Positions 34,961-45,900 of a DNA stretch of 64,000 nt are shown here, one piece after another. The position numbers and the translations under genes are program-made. Where the stretch lies: positions 1,736,001 to 1,800,000 of the forward strand of contig VWZS01002574.1 of the NCBI GenBank assembly GCA_013397075.1, given 5' to 3'. This DNA is from Rhabdornis inornatus. Its lineage: Eukaryota; Chordata; Aves; Passeriformes; Rhabdornithidae. How positions within the stretch are numbered: the stretch's first letter is position 1; each line of letters starts with the position of its first letter. The notes under the pieces were generated by a model, which worked only from the letters and a program-made list of their open reading frames with translations, was not told the origin of the DNA and searched no databases.

Positions 34961-35460
34961 GGAATCAATGTTACTTTTATTTGTCCTGAGCTGAAGCCTT
35001 TTGGTTCTGTTCTTTGTGACACTGATACCATGCAGCGTGTGGCTATTGTCCCACCTTCGCCAGGAAAAGCAAAGGCTGTTAACGTGAAACAAGGCGGGTT
35101 TTTTGTCCGTAACACTTCCCGCTTTTGCAAAGGCTTAAAAGGTTTTGTAGGAAGAGAAACGTCCAGCAATCCACTACTGCATGGTATAGATGGTTATTCT
35201 AGAGATGCTGAGAAATGCTGCAGAGCTGCTGGGACTCTGGGTGCAGGGCAAGGCTCCAGGTCAGGCTGCCCCCATCGCTTGGGTGCATGCCTGGAGATGA
35301 GCAGGGAGCCAGGCTGGGCTCTGCCAGCTCCTCTTTGGGCACCTGCTTTAAAAACAGCCCAGGGACCTCCTGCCACGTCCGGCAGCACAGCTGGATCACC
35401 CTGTGAGAGATCTGTGCTGCACTGCCAGTGGGACACCTTCATCCTCTGCATCCTGAGCAT
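34961..35460. other. Unique noncoding DNA
   Basis: The first 220 bases keep scattered CpGs (CAGCGTGTGG, CTTCGCCAGG, TTAACGTGAAAC, GGCGGG, GTCCGTAAC) and could extend the preceding candidate block. No gene is recognised. The plus-strand frame 35030-35485 (151 codons) lacks domain features. Confidence 0.4.
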
Positions 35461-35464
35461 CATC

Positions 35465-35790
35465 ACAGGAGTGTGTGTGGAGTGAGTGCCAGGGGAGAGG
35501 AAGCACCAGCACGGCTCTGGGGGTGGGCTGGCAGCACGGTGCAGCCCATCAGCACCTGGCACACAGCGGGATGAGGGGTGGCAGGAGCTGGGGGATGCCC
35601 ACAGTCCGGGTTACACGGCAGGAGCGCGCAGGCTCCGGAGCAGGGGGCGCGCAGCGCTCCAGAAGCGCTCCCAGAAGACAGGGCTGTTAATTGTTACTTA
35701 AGCAATGAAGCTGTTTCAGATTGCCTGGGGTGAAGCAGCGGCGGTGGAAGGTGTCTCACTGCCAGAGTGAGAACTGGCGTCGTTGGGGCC
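35465..35790. other. CpG-rich segment
   Basis: A compact GC/CpG-rich patch (GGAGCGCGCAGGCTCCGGAG, GGGGCGCGCAGCGCTCC) contains a small direct repeat of the GCGCTCC(C)AGAA type at 35653-35677. Beyond it comes AT-rich GTTAATTGTTACTTAAGC, then AGCAGCGGCGGTGG. It may be a small CpG island or regulatory element; no exon is defined. Confidence 0.35.
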
Positions 35791-36925
35791 CCTGTTTACT
35801 GGGAAACTTTTACTGGGAGTGTGAAAGAAAGCTGTGGGCTGCCCCGAGGCACTGGGGGGACCTGCGAGAACCGGGGAGAGAAACCAGAGAATCCAGCCCG
35901 AAGTGAGCATGCAGAGGGAAAGGAAATCCCGGCTGAGTTGAGCCAATTTTCCAGACAAACCCGAGCAGGACTGGGATGGGTTAGGTCTCCCTGGATTGCC
36001 AGGCATCCCTGTTGAGCCACTATGCCTTTTCCAGCCCCAGAAGAGGAACCTTTCCCTGCCTTGCTCCCATCTCAGCCCTCCCCAGTCCACGCTCCCTGCG
36101 AGGCTCTGGGCTCCGTCCCGTGTGACAGAGATGTCTGAGCACCAACAGGAGATGACACGTATGAACACACATGTAGAGATAGGGGATGTGCTTGGTGACC
36201 ATTGCCAGTTTCCCTGGGAAAATGAAAGGCTGGATTTCACAAACCTTTAGTGATGTCAATGCACAAATCCCACTGATTTACATGCTCAGTGTGTTTTTAT
36301 GTTAGGATTTACCCCAAATGAAGAGGAGACTGATACTGCAGCAGTTAACTGTGGGGAACAGGAGGAGTATTTTGAGTGGCTTTTCACTTGCTGAAAATCT
36401 GCCCTTAAAGAGTTAGTCTTGAGTTTAAAAGGCAGATACTGGAGGGCAGCTTTCTGCCCGGCAAGTTACTGGGGTAGAGAGGGTAAAACACATTCCTAAA
36501 ATAAATCTGTGTGCAGGGCAAGGTGTCTGTTCCTCCCCCCGATTAGAAATTCAAGTTTTCTGATATTACTGTAGCGAGTCCTGACGAACAGGACTGGGAA
36601 ACACAGTCACTGCTTATAATGAGGTGCTGCAGTGTAAACCTAATCCTCATTTGGAGCAATTTCTGAAAGACAAAGACAAATCCACCAGACGAGGTGTCGC
36701 TGAACCGTGCTGTGTACCTACAAATCAAAGCCCCGCATCCCAAAACTTCGCTGGGAAGGGGAAATAAATGGCAGGGGAGCGGCTGAGCAGGTGGAGCATC
36801 CCTGGGCAGGATGGGGACGGGGAGGATGAAATGCGGGGAGCATCACAGCCCCCCTGGCTCACTCTGCCACGCACACGCGATGCACGCCTGACCCTCAGCA
36901 TCCCCTCGCTCCCCTTCCTCCCCCC
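35791..36925. other. Unique noncoding DNA
   Basis: No gene is recognised. The minus-strand frame 35716-36240 (174 codons) has no domain. CpGs rise again from about 36560 toward the next block. Confidence 0.45.
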
Positions 36926-36929
36926 TCCA

Positions 36930-37170
36930 CTTATAAATCAGAGCAGAATTAATTCAGGCGCCGCGTTTTATTTGATAAACGTCAAAATATGTAAATACCG
37001 GGCTCTCTTCCTACAGTCGCTAAAACAAATGGAAAACACATTTATTAGCATAGAGATGAGTTTAATCAAATCAGCGGCGAGTACAAATTAGCCACAGGAA
37101 ACGTAATGAGCTGGGAATTAATTAGCAGCATAATGGTAATAACTTTGCCTGCTGATTACCTTGCGGCCAT
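36930..37170. promoter_or_regulatory. Candidate conserved noncoding element
   Basis: A unique block rich in homeodomain-type cores (AGAATTAATTCAGG, GGGAATTAATTAGCAGC) keeps about nine CpGs (GGCGCCGCG, AAACGTC, CAGTCGCT, AGCGGCGAG, AAACGTAATG). It also carries TTTATTTGATAAACG and GTTTAATCAAATCAG. AT-rich motifs with retained CpG are the pattern expected of a developmental enhancer. No coding or repeat signal is seen. Confidence 0.42.
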
Positions 37171-37304
37171 GGCTCTCCCCCAGGGCTTTCCATGGGTTCT
37201 CCAACAGCTGATCTTTTCTGTTGCAGGAGCCCCTGAACTGGAACAGCATGGCCGGCAGCTCCCGTGCAACAGACTGGAGGAGGGGAGGGAGACCGGGGGA
37301 GGGA

Positions 37305-37360
37305 GGGATGGAGGGATGGAGGGATGGAGGGATGGAGGGATGGAGGGATGGAGGGATGGA
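37305..37360 (+). repeat. (GGGATGGA)7 tandem array
   Basis: Seven perfect 8-base units GGGATGGA. The array creates a spurious repetitive open reading frame (231 codons, 37106-37801). ATCTTTTCTGTTGCAGG at 37211-37227 upstream looks like a splice acceptor, but no exon can be supported after it. Confidence 0.95.
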
Positions 37361-37970
37361 GGGAGGGGGAAGAAAAGCCGTGTGAAAGATCCACCGCCTT
37401 CACCTTTCCCAGCCGCCAGCCTGCTCCTTTGCCCAAGCTCTCCCGGCTTGTCCTGCCGGGCTGAGCGCTCCCTGCGCTGCCTGGCGATGCTCCCATGGGT
37501 GCTGGGATGGGTGGGATATCTGGGTCACCTTCCCCATCCCAATGTCCCCTCCTGGGCCAAGCACATGGCACATTTCACATTTCCACCTGCACCCCCGGCT
37601 TATTCCAGTGCGTCCTGCTGCAGGGGGGTGGTGCTGGGTCTGATTTGTCCAAAAATAAATAAATACCCAGGCGGTTCCGGAGAGAGGCTGGAGTTGCCTT
37701 GGGAAGGGCAGGAGCAGGCTGACCCCGGAGACTCAGCTGGCTGTTTTGAGGAGCTGATGTTGCATGAGAAAGGGACAATTGGTGCTCCAGGGGCTTTGTA
37801 AAGTGCTGGGCTTGTAAATTAACTGTTTGACACCAACAGTGATGGAGAGCAGTGCGGGGCAGGGGATGCATGGAAGGAAGGGGCAGTTTCTCTTGATTTA
37901 TTTGTATTCCTTCTGCAACATCTCTCCTCCTAACACCTGAGCAGTCCAAAATAACTTGCACAGAGCCTTT
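37361..37970. other. GC-richer unique noncoding DNA
   Basis: No recognisable gene or repeat. Confidence 0.45.
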
Positions 37971-37974
37971 CAGT

Positions 37975-38075
37975 GCTGGAGCTAAAAGCACTTCATAAGC
38001 CTTAATGAATCAAGCTGTGCAACAGTCCTGTGTGAGGAATTATTATTCCCAGTGGTATGGGATGGTTAAGGGAAA
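37975..38075 (-). mobile_element. Ancient MIR/L2-like relic
   Basis: The sequence AAAAGCACTTCATAAGCC, then TTAATGAATCAAGCTGTGCA, then ACAGTCCTGTGTGAGGAATT followed by ATTATTCCCAG parallels the reverse complement of MIR/L2-type 3' ends (GCACTTTACATGC, then CCTCACAACAACCCTGTGAG and TATTATCCCCATTTTACAG). It is highly diverged and noncoding. The box order supports the family; the exact subfamily cannot be given. Confidence 0.5.
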
Positions 38076-41000
38076 AATGTTCCTGTTTGGGGGCCTCCAC
38101 CTTCACACAGCAGCCTCACAGACAAGTTTTTGGCTGAGTCAAAACTTGAGAAGTTAAAAAAAATAAAGTTAGGTAAAAAAAAAAAAAGCCATGTCCTGCA
38201 CTGAGACACTCTAACAGGGATCTGTGGGGCAACTAACTGAGCATCTAATTTCAAAATGTAATGCAAAATGTTTTCTGGAAATTGTATGGAAAGTGGGAAT
38301 CCTGCTTCCAGGTCGCTGCATACCTGCAGAATCTCTGTCTTGTCCTTAAGCAGAAAGAAGCTTCACATTCAGATCTGGTCTTTGAAGCTGAGAGATCCAA
38401 GTAAAATCTATAATTAACTTCTGGGTGCAAAATTAAGCAAGTAGGAATACAAATCCCTGCTTGGATACCCAAGATAAAATTTTCCAAAGTCCTCTGTATT
38501 GCTTTTCCCAGAATTTTCTGGGAATAAGTATTTGTCATTGCCTTTAACTGCAGTATTAGGTCATTGCTTTTACCAACATCTGCCTAACAAATTTGAACAA
38601 ATCTGCCCATGCTAATAGTGCTGACAGCAATGCCTCACCTCAGCAAGCTGACTGGGAGAAGAATTTGACAGTTGTCCCTGGAAAATCTTACAGGTCCCTC
38701 CAAAACCAAGTCAGAGGAGATGAAATGAGTCATGCTGCACTCTGGGTCAGACCTGCTTTCATGCAGGAACTGAAATGGGTATTTAAAAGTCCCAAGACAG
38801 GGCAACAAACTGAAATTCAGTCTCCATGGGATGTTTGGTGATGTGTGAACTTTTGTGGGACTGTTTGCTCCTTCTGGAGAAGCAGAGACAGAATTTCAAC
38901 AGGGTGACTCTTTAGAGCCTGATCTGCAGAGGTGCAGGGAGAAGGGATGTTTGCACAGGTACTTCCAGCATTTTTTAAGAATTCCTCCTTTCAGGAGGCA
39001 GTGCTGACTGCCCTGTTAGAGGCTGGGCTCAGCCTTCCTGCTGCTTGTTGTGTTTGTACCCATAGCTGAAGGGTCTCCAAGCCTGATGGGCACTGTGCAA
39101 GAGCTGCCACCCACTCTCAAAGGCCATCTCTGGGATTCTCCTCTCTGGAGATCCCACCCTGCAGAGTCAGGGCAACGTGGGCTTGACCTCAGATGAAAGT
39201 TGTATGGCTTCAGTTAAAGATGCTTCATTTTTTACTCCTTGTATTGCCTCTGATCTTTCTTTTTTTCCAAGGGAGCTTGTGTAAGTTGACACAATAGATT
39301 AAACTGTGAGTTGCAGTTGAAGAATCCTGTGTTTTATTATCAGGGATAAATAATATCTCCCCCAGAGGAAAATGGGAGAACACAAGGTCACCCAGCATGC
39401 CCAGAGAGGAGCCTGAATAGAAGCTGTAAGTTGCTCCAGCCTCCTGTGCAGCCTGAGCATCGTTCTGAAGGCAGAGGGGTTTATTCTTCAAAGTACCACT
39501 TTCCTTTGCTACCTGCAGACAAATAGGTTGCTCTAAGATGCGTTCCATGAGCTGATTTTTGATTCATGAAAGCCTGAACCAACACTGATCATAAGAGAAT
39601 CGACAGTGATCATAAAATATGAAAGGTTTTTAAGAAGGACTCTACATCATACTGAGGTCTGCAGCAGGATTTCTGCTTCAGAGCCAGAGGGACCAAATGC
39701 ATCCCTGGTTTATTGATGAAAATATGGAAATCAAAGCAGTGAAAGCAGAATTTTGCCCCTTTATATTCAAGGCTACCTAGTGCCACAGAAGCTTTTAGGA
39801 AATCTACCACTTTAAGCATAAACACAAAACAATTTTGTTCTCATGCAATTTTCTTGCCAATGCTTTTTCTTAAAAATCTGTACGGCTGTCATAAAAAATA
39901 TGCCTGGGTTTGTTCTAATTTAGATTACACATATTTGTCCTCAGTGAGTGATTGATTAAGTGCTCTGATCTTGACTGCTATGTTAGCAGCAGGGTATCTG
40001 TGCAAGAGGATTGGGAAGCTCATTGGATAAATGGTAGAGATGAAATCTTAGCTGTTACAGATCTGCGTTTCTTGTTCACAGCCAAGGCAAATGCTGTCTT
40101 CTGTGAAATAACAAACATGCTTTGTAATGTGTTCCAGGACAGTGCTGAGCCTGACTTTGTTTCCTCATGGAGGGGCTTTAAGCTGTCACAACACCGTGGC
40201 ACCAAACTCTTCGTGTCACAGCTCTCACTGCAAAGAGGATATCTCTGAGTTCACTGGATCAGTTGTGATTTACGCTGATGTAACTCAAAACAAAATGTGT
40301 CTCTCTGACATCTGCAGAGCTGCTCAGATAAAACCAACACATAAGCCGAACCAGGAGAAAAAATAAGATCTCTCTGTGCAACTGAGCTCATTCAAAGCAG
40401 CAAGCATGGCTTAGCAGGACTGACCAAAATGGAAAACCTCCTTCAGGGGTTAGTTACCCTGTCAATCTCACTTTACCATCACTGACCCTGAGCTGGGAGC
40501 AAATACATTGCCACCACCCACAGGAGCTGGGAGATATTTTCTTGCTTCTTTGTATAATCTTAGGTTCTGTACTTCTTACAAGATGTTATGTCAATTTATG
40601 CTTTATCATCTTTTCATTTGTTTGTGTTTATGAGCTAGAATGGACACAACTAAGGGTACTTGAAAACACCAACTTGAAAAAAATAAATCCATTTTATTTT
40701 TCTTTAGTGCATCTTCATTTCCACACTGGTCTATTGCATTGTCTTTGCAACACCATTACACTAAGAAGGTGTGGTAACAAAACAGGCAATTATGAAAAAA
40801 AAGGAGGATTTTTTTCTCTCCTTTTCTCTTTCTGAATAATTTCTCTGACCTTCTTGGAGGTGTAGAGAAAGCTTCCAGGACCATCAGAATAAATAGATTG
40901 TTTACTGTGATGCTTTCAGCCTTGGGAAAAAAAAAAGAAGAAGATAAAGAATAAAGAAGAGAAAATCCTTATACCCACTGTCTTCCAAAAGAAGACAGAT

Positions 41001-41280
41001 GAGGTGTGAACTCTTGAGAAAATATTCCAAGATCTGAGCATGATGCTGTCACAGTAAAGCAGAATAAAACAGAAGAAAGCCAAACAAAAAGGTGATGACA
41101 CCAGGGGGACTCAGTACCCTCCTTCTTATCATGGACTTCGGGGGAAAAAAACAGGAGCAGGTTGCAGAAATACCAAAACAAGGGGATCCATCTTGGAAAA
41201 AAACTCCATCGCAGCCTAATTTCCCATGATTAGGGTATCATGTTTGTCGTTGTCTGCACTGGTTTGCTCCCAGCCCCTGC
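38076..41280. other. Unique noncoding DNA
   Basis: No gene is recognised. A-rich tracts lie at about 38156-38187 and 40926-40960. Frames of 60-107 codons are present without features. Confidence 0.5.
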
Positions 41281-41284
41281 ACAG

Positions 41285-41620
41285 GCAGGGGCAGCATCTC
41301 TGCTGGCTCCTGAGCGGTCCCGGGCGCAGAACCCCGAGCCCTTTCCCAGGAAAACCATGGCCAGCAGCCACCGAGGGAAGTGCTAAGCTGTGTTAATGAT
41401 GCTGTGTTATCATCAGGCTCTAATGCTGCCTGCAATGGATGTCACTGCTGTGTATGTTCCTGCAGATCAGTTGGTAATTACACTTGGATCCAAAGTAATT
41501 ACGCTGAGACTTGCACTCCGGTTTAGGAGACAGAAATAACCATGCACTCGCCTGGTCCCACACGTAGCACTTGTGATGTAATTTAATAGCCAGCTACTAA
41601 CACAAGAGTAAAGAGGCATT
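41285..41620. promoter_or_regulatory. Candidate conserved noncoding element
   Basis: A unique block begins CpG-bearing (GAGCGGTCCCGGGCGC) and turns AT-rich, with GTTAATGATGCTGTGTTATC and the palindromic TAATTA pair at 41474-41502. Further CpGs follow (TTACGCTGAG, CACTCCGG, CACTCGCC, CACACGTAGC). No coding or repeat signal. The enhancer role is inferred. Confidence 0.4.
41474..41502. promoter_or_regulatory. 29-bp dyad with two GTAATTAC sites
   Basis: GTAATTAC at 41474-41481 and again at 41495-41502 flank TTGGATCCAA, itself a perfect 10-base palindrome, with one extra base on the left side. The whole stretch is therefore a near-perfect dyad. TAATTA is the classic paired/antennapedia-type homeodomain core. 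Confidence 0.6.
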
Positions 41621-42885
41621 TCTCTTATATTTATGCCCTTTTAAATTAAACATTGGTGTTTTTCCCTGTGAAAGGAGCACTGTACCACTGGTCTCCTTTT
41701 CCCACTCAAGCGCCCTCCTCTTTTCCTGACAAAATGAAATACACCGAAGGAAAATAAATATTTATGAGCTCCTCCTGGGGTGTGATTGTTTTGATGCAGG
41801 TCTTGCTTTGGCTTCACTCTCTGCCCTATTTAAAATTTCGTCAGGGAAAAACCATCCCTCTAAAGGCTGGAGGAAGATGAGGCACTGGGATGAGTTTTGT
41901 GGTCTCTGGGTGAGGAGCGGAAGGACCACCCTCCCTTTTGGAGGTTTTCCAGGTCATATCTGCCAGTGTTTCCTCTTTAACCTCCCAACATGAAGCACCT
42001 GGGCAGCTGTAGCACTGCATTAAGCACCTATTTTTGATGAGGGGCTCAGAGGCGAGGGAAGCAGCCGGGTGCCTGGAGCCCACCTGCAGAGAGAACCTTC
42101 CCTGCCTGCAGTTCTGCTTCCCCACCATCCATCAGCAAAGCATGCAGCCTTTTTCTCATGCACAGTCCTCCTGTGCATTTCCAAATAAGCCAAGGCTCTG
42201 CAAATATTCTCCTCCCTTCAGGGTGAAGAGCTTACTTTGGTTGGGAAAAGGAGTTTTTGTGATCTCTTTCTTTTGGCAATGTCTGGGTAATCATTGCTCA
42301 TAATAATGCCATTCCAGATGTTGAAACATCTCCTGTATTAATTTTACCCAGAAGATAATTTCCCTTAGAAATCATGTGCAAATCCCCTGTTCTAATTTAA
42401 GAATTAATTCAGTACACTAAATCTTAGCACTTCATCCTAGAAATGTTTTGCTGTGTCTGTTAACCCTTTGCAACAACAGCAACCAGCCCAAATGCAGGAT
42501 GTAGAGATGTAACTAAGCCTGTCTCTCATACCGAGCTCTTTTTGAGGCCAGTACCCAATATTTTAGAGCCTAGACCCCCAGAGCCTACCTGCTTGAATTA
42601 CTTCCTTCTCCCCAGAGAATCACAAGCATAAATTAATTTGTTGTTGCAAGTATGGGTGCCTGGGGCTGTGATCCCACCCACCATCAGGGCCTTGACAGAT
42701 GCTAGGAATGAAAATAGGATGATTCCACATTTAACAAGACATGGAGGAAAAAGAGGAGCTGAATGGTTTGGCTGAACCTGTGTAAGAAATGTTTGGGAGA
42801 GCTGGGAACACATCACTCTCCTTCAGAGTCCTGGGTGTGGGTCAGTGGTACCTGACCACGTCTCCCTCCTGGGTGGGCTCAGGCA
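41621..42885. other. Unique noncoding DNA
   Basis: No gene or repeat family recognised. Confidence 0.5.
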
Positions 42886-42891
42886 CACAAA

Positions 42892-42936
42892 AGTTCACAC
42901 CAGTACTACTACACAAAAGTACTGCTGGTGTGAACT
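42892..42936. repeat. Imperfect hairpin, 16/19-base arms
   Basis: AGTTCACACCAGTACT (42892-42907) pairs with AGTACTGCTGGTGTGAACT (42918-42936) except for a three-base GCT bulge, leaving a 10-base loop. As DNA or RNA it would form a stable short stem-loop. There is no match to a microRNA that I know. Confidence 0.75.
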
Positions 42937-42939
42937 GCT

Positions 42940-45900
42940 TCATGCCTTTGCTGGGCTTTCTTCATTTAATTTATAATGGAAACTGTGTCACACTCCAGAC
43001 TGGGCATTTTCCTGCCCTTCCACGTTGTGACAATCTTAAAGCATCACAGCCTTTGTACTGAAAGTCTTTGACTGCCATTGAAAACAGTGAAGAAAATAAA
43101 GAGGCCAAATCTCTGAATTTCCCCCAGCTATGTGAGATCAGAGTGCAGTCCAGCACACCTTTTGTGGAGCAGGATGCTCCAAAAAAAGATCTCCTGATTC
43201 CTAACAGAAAAATATGACTTTATTCCATCCCAGTGATAATACCCAGCTAACTGCTTGAGGTCACATTTGGGATGCCACTGGTTTTGCTGGGGGTTTGCAC
43301 AAGCAGCACCTCGTGCACTTTGCAGAGCAGAGGGCCAGCCAAGGACCTGCTCCAAAGAGGATTTATTTGGAATGAGCTTTGATAATTATCATAAGGTGAT
43401 AATAGGTGATTAGTGCCAGGATATTCCAGCACCTCCACCACCACCTCTTAAAGTCCCAGATGCTGTACTGAGACTGTGCAGCAGCTTGGCCTCAGAGGAG
43501 AGGAATGATGCAATCCCCCAAAAGAATCCTTTCTCTTTCATTTCATTAAAATAGGGAAAATATTGCTGCCCTTAATCAAAGGAGGCTGCATTTGTGCCAT
43601 CCTGAATTTCAGCACACTGACAGCTGCAGGATGGATCTGCTGGCCTAGCAGCCCAAGCTCGTGCATTGGTTATTACTCCTCCTGATGAATTCACTTGGGG
43701 GATCTGCTCCTTGAATGCAAAGCTCTCAAGTCAGGACAAATGGAAAATGCATTACATGGAGCGTGACATGCTGTGAGCCCCAGAAATGTGTTCAGATATG
43801 TCCATAGGCAGTAGGATAAAGCTGTTCCTTTATCTCACAGTTGCTGTTGGAATTTCCTTCTAGAAACCTATTTTTGCATCAGCAGTGGCTGTTTGCAATG
43901 AAATATTGGAGTTTCTTGTATTCATGACGTATTGAAATGTAACAAGCTAAAATCATAGCTTTGTTCTAATGTTGATTAGTGGGGGACATGACAAAAAAGA
44001 CCCAATATCAAGTCTGAAGTATTTAGAAAGACTTGCTATAAAAAAAAACAGAAACTGAAGTGTTGTCCTGATGGGAAAGCTAGCTGCAGTTTTCCAACAA
44101 AAATTTTTCTGCAGCACCTCGGGATCTTGATCCCAAAAAGGAACAGTTTTTTGATCTGAGGCCCTGATCCTGCCATGAAACATGTACTGGGAGTTTTCTT
44201 CTTTCTTCCGCGAGGGACAGACAGAGTTAAGTGTTATTTAGTGAATTGTCACAAGACAAGACACAGGTATTCTCACCCAACCCACTGCTCTTTCTAGAAG
44301 ACTTTATATATCACTGGTTTTGCTGTTTTCATTTGCTTTGCTGCTGTCCTGAGCTACAGGATACTACAGTCTCATTCAGGGTGTTTTATATTCGTATGTG
44401 AAGGAGCAGAACTGTGTTTACAGACATGTTTTGCAGCTCAGATCAACATGCACAGGTTGTGGTCCCACCAAGAGTTTCCCAAATGTGTAGGATGTGGGGA
44501 GCTGATGTGTGGATGAGTTGATATAATCAAGGTTCAGGTGGGCAGAAGTTCACAGTTTGGTGGCTTGGGACAGGTCCTGGTGTCTGCTGGAGCTGGGAGC
44601 AGAGGTCCTGTGCAGCCTGTTGGCAGCAGGAAGGAAGGAAATAGCTCAGCAATAAATGATTCTCACTGCCAGGACTGACCATCCCTCTCTGAACACTCAG
44701 CCCTGGCAACTCTTGTTCCCAGGACCCAGCTCCCAAGCTCAGTGTTTGAGCTGAGGACAGTGAGCATTGGTACAATGGAACATTTTCTTTCCCCTCCCTT
44801 CATTTCCCCTCCCACGGGGAAAAAACTTGGATTTGAAGTCTGCTCTTGTTTGATAATTTCCCTTAACTACCAGCTAAATAATACATGATCCACAGTGCTG
44901 ACTGATGACTCCCTCTCCTGACCCTGTTTTATTTTTATTGCTTGGCTAGGGCTGGTTCCTTCAAGTCCTGAATCATCAGAACAGAGACCTTGAGGTATTC
45001 CAGGCAAATCAATCCCTGGCCCATTGACATATTGCTTTAGCTAACCAACCATACAACTTCGCTTTTCCCTGATAATTTCTCAATTAATTGCTTTTCAGCT
45101 CTCATTCGTTACAAGGTCAGGCTGTGACTGGACTTGTACATTCCCATCTCTGATAAACTCTCCTGGTCCCCTAATCAGCCACAACTGGGATTTTAGTTCC
45201 ATTAACTTATTCATCATCCAGACATTTTCATCTTGGGGAGCTTGACTTTTGATTGTATCAGGAGTATCTTCAATTATTTAAGAGGACTTAAAATTGCCTT
45301 CTTACCTAAAGGGAAAATGCATTTGGAGCCCTGAAAATTGATCATATTGGACCAGTGTCTTTTGGATGTTCATATGTGCAAGCCATGTTGAAAGAAAAGC
45401 TCCTGCATGGCCAGAGCAGGAGAATTTGCTGCTGGTGAACATGTGTGTGCATGAGGCTGACTCTATTAAGATGTCAGCTATAGGGGAATGACAGTGTGCT
45501 GATGACTGGTGGCTTACTAATGCTAAATCACGCCTGAGATTCTGTTCCATGATGTCAAACATTGATTCAGTTTCCGTGGGAAGTTATGCAAATGCCAGAG
45601 CCCTTCAATGAGGTCTGAGACTGAAACTGTGAGCAAAAAAACCCTAATAATAAAAAAATGCTTCCCCTTTCCTGGCAATAAATCTTTTTAGAAAATTTTG
45701 AAGGGAGCTGCTCCAGGAAGGGGGTGAATTTTGAACATGTCCCAAAAGGAAGAAGGGCTTGTAGGACCCTTCTTTCTCTTCTGCAGCCTTCTGTCTGGGG
45801 CTGTGCTTCATCTTTGCAGCAGCTGGTCCAGTCCAAGGTGACAACCCACTAGTGCTACTTTCCACAGGTTTATTCTTTTAACAGAAGCAGCAGGCCATAT

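Noticed and set aside
37211..37260. Splice acceptor and exon after TTTTCTGTTGCAGG
   Set aside because: Acceptor-like strings are frequent by chance. The following frame has no donor or recognisable peptide before it enters the repeat array.
37106..37801. 231-codon open frame, plus strand
   Set aside because: It passes through the (GGGATGGA)7 array and GC-rich DNA, and gives a repetitive RDGGMEGW-type peptide with no domain. The start is not in a promoter or splice context that can be supported.
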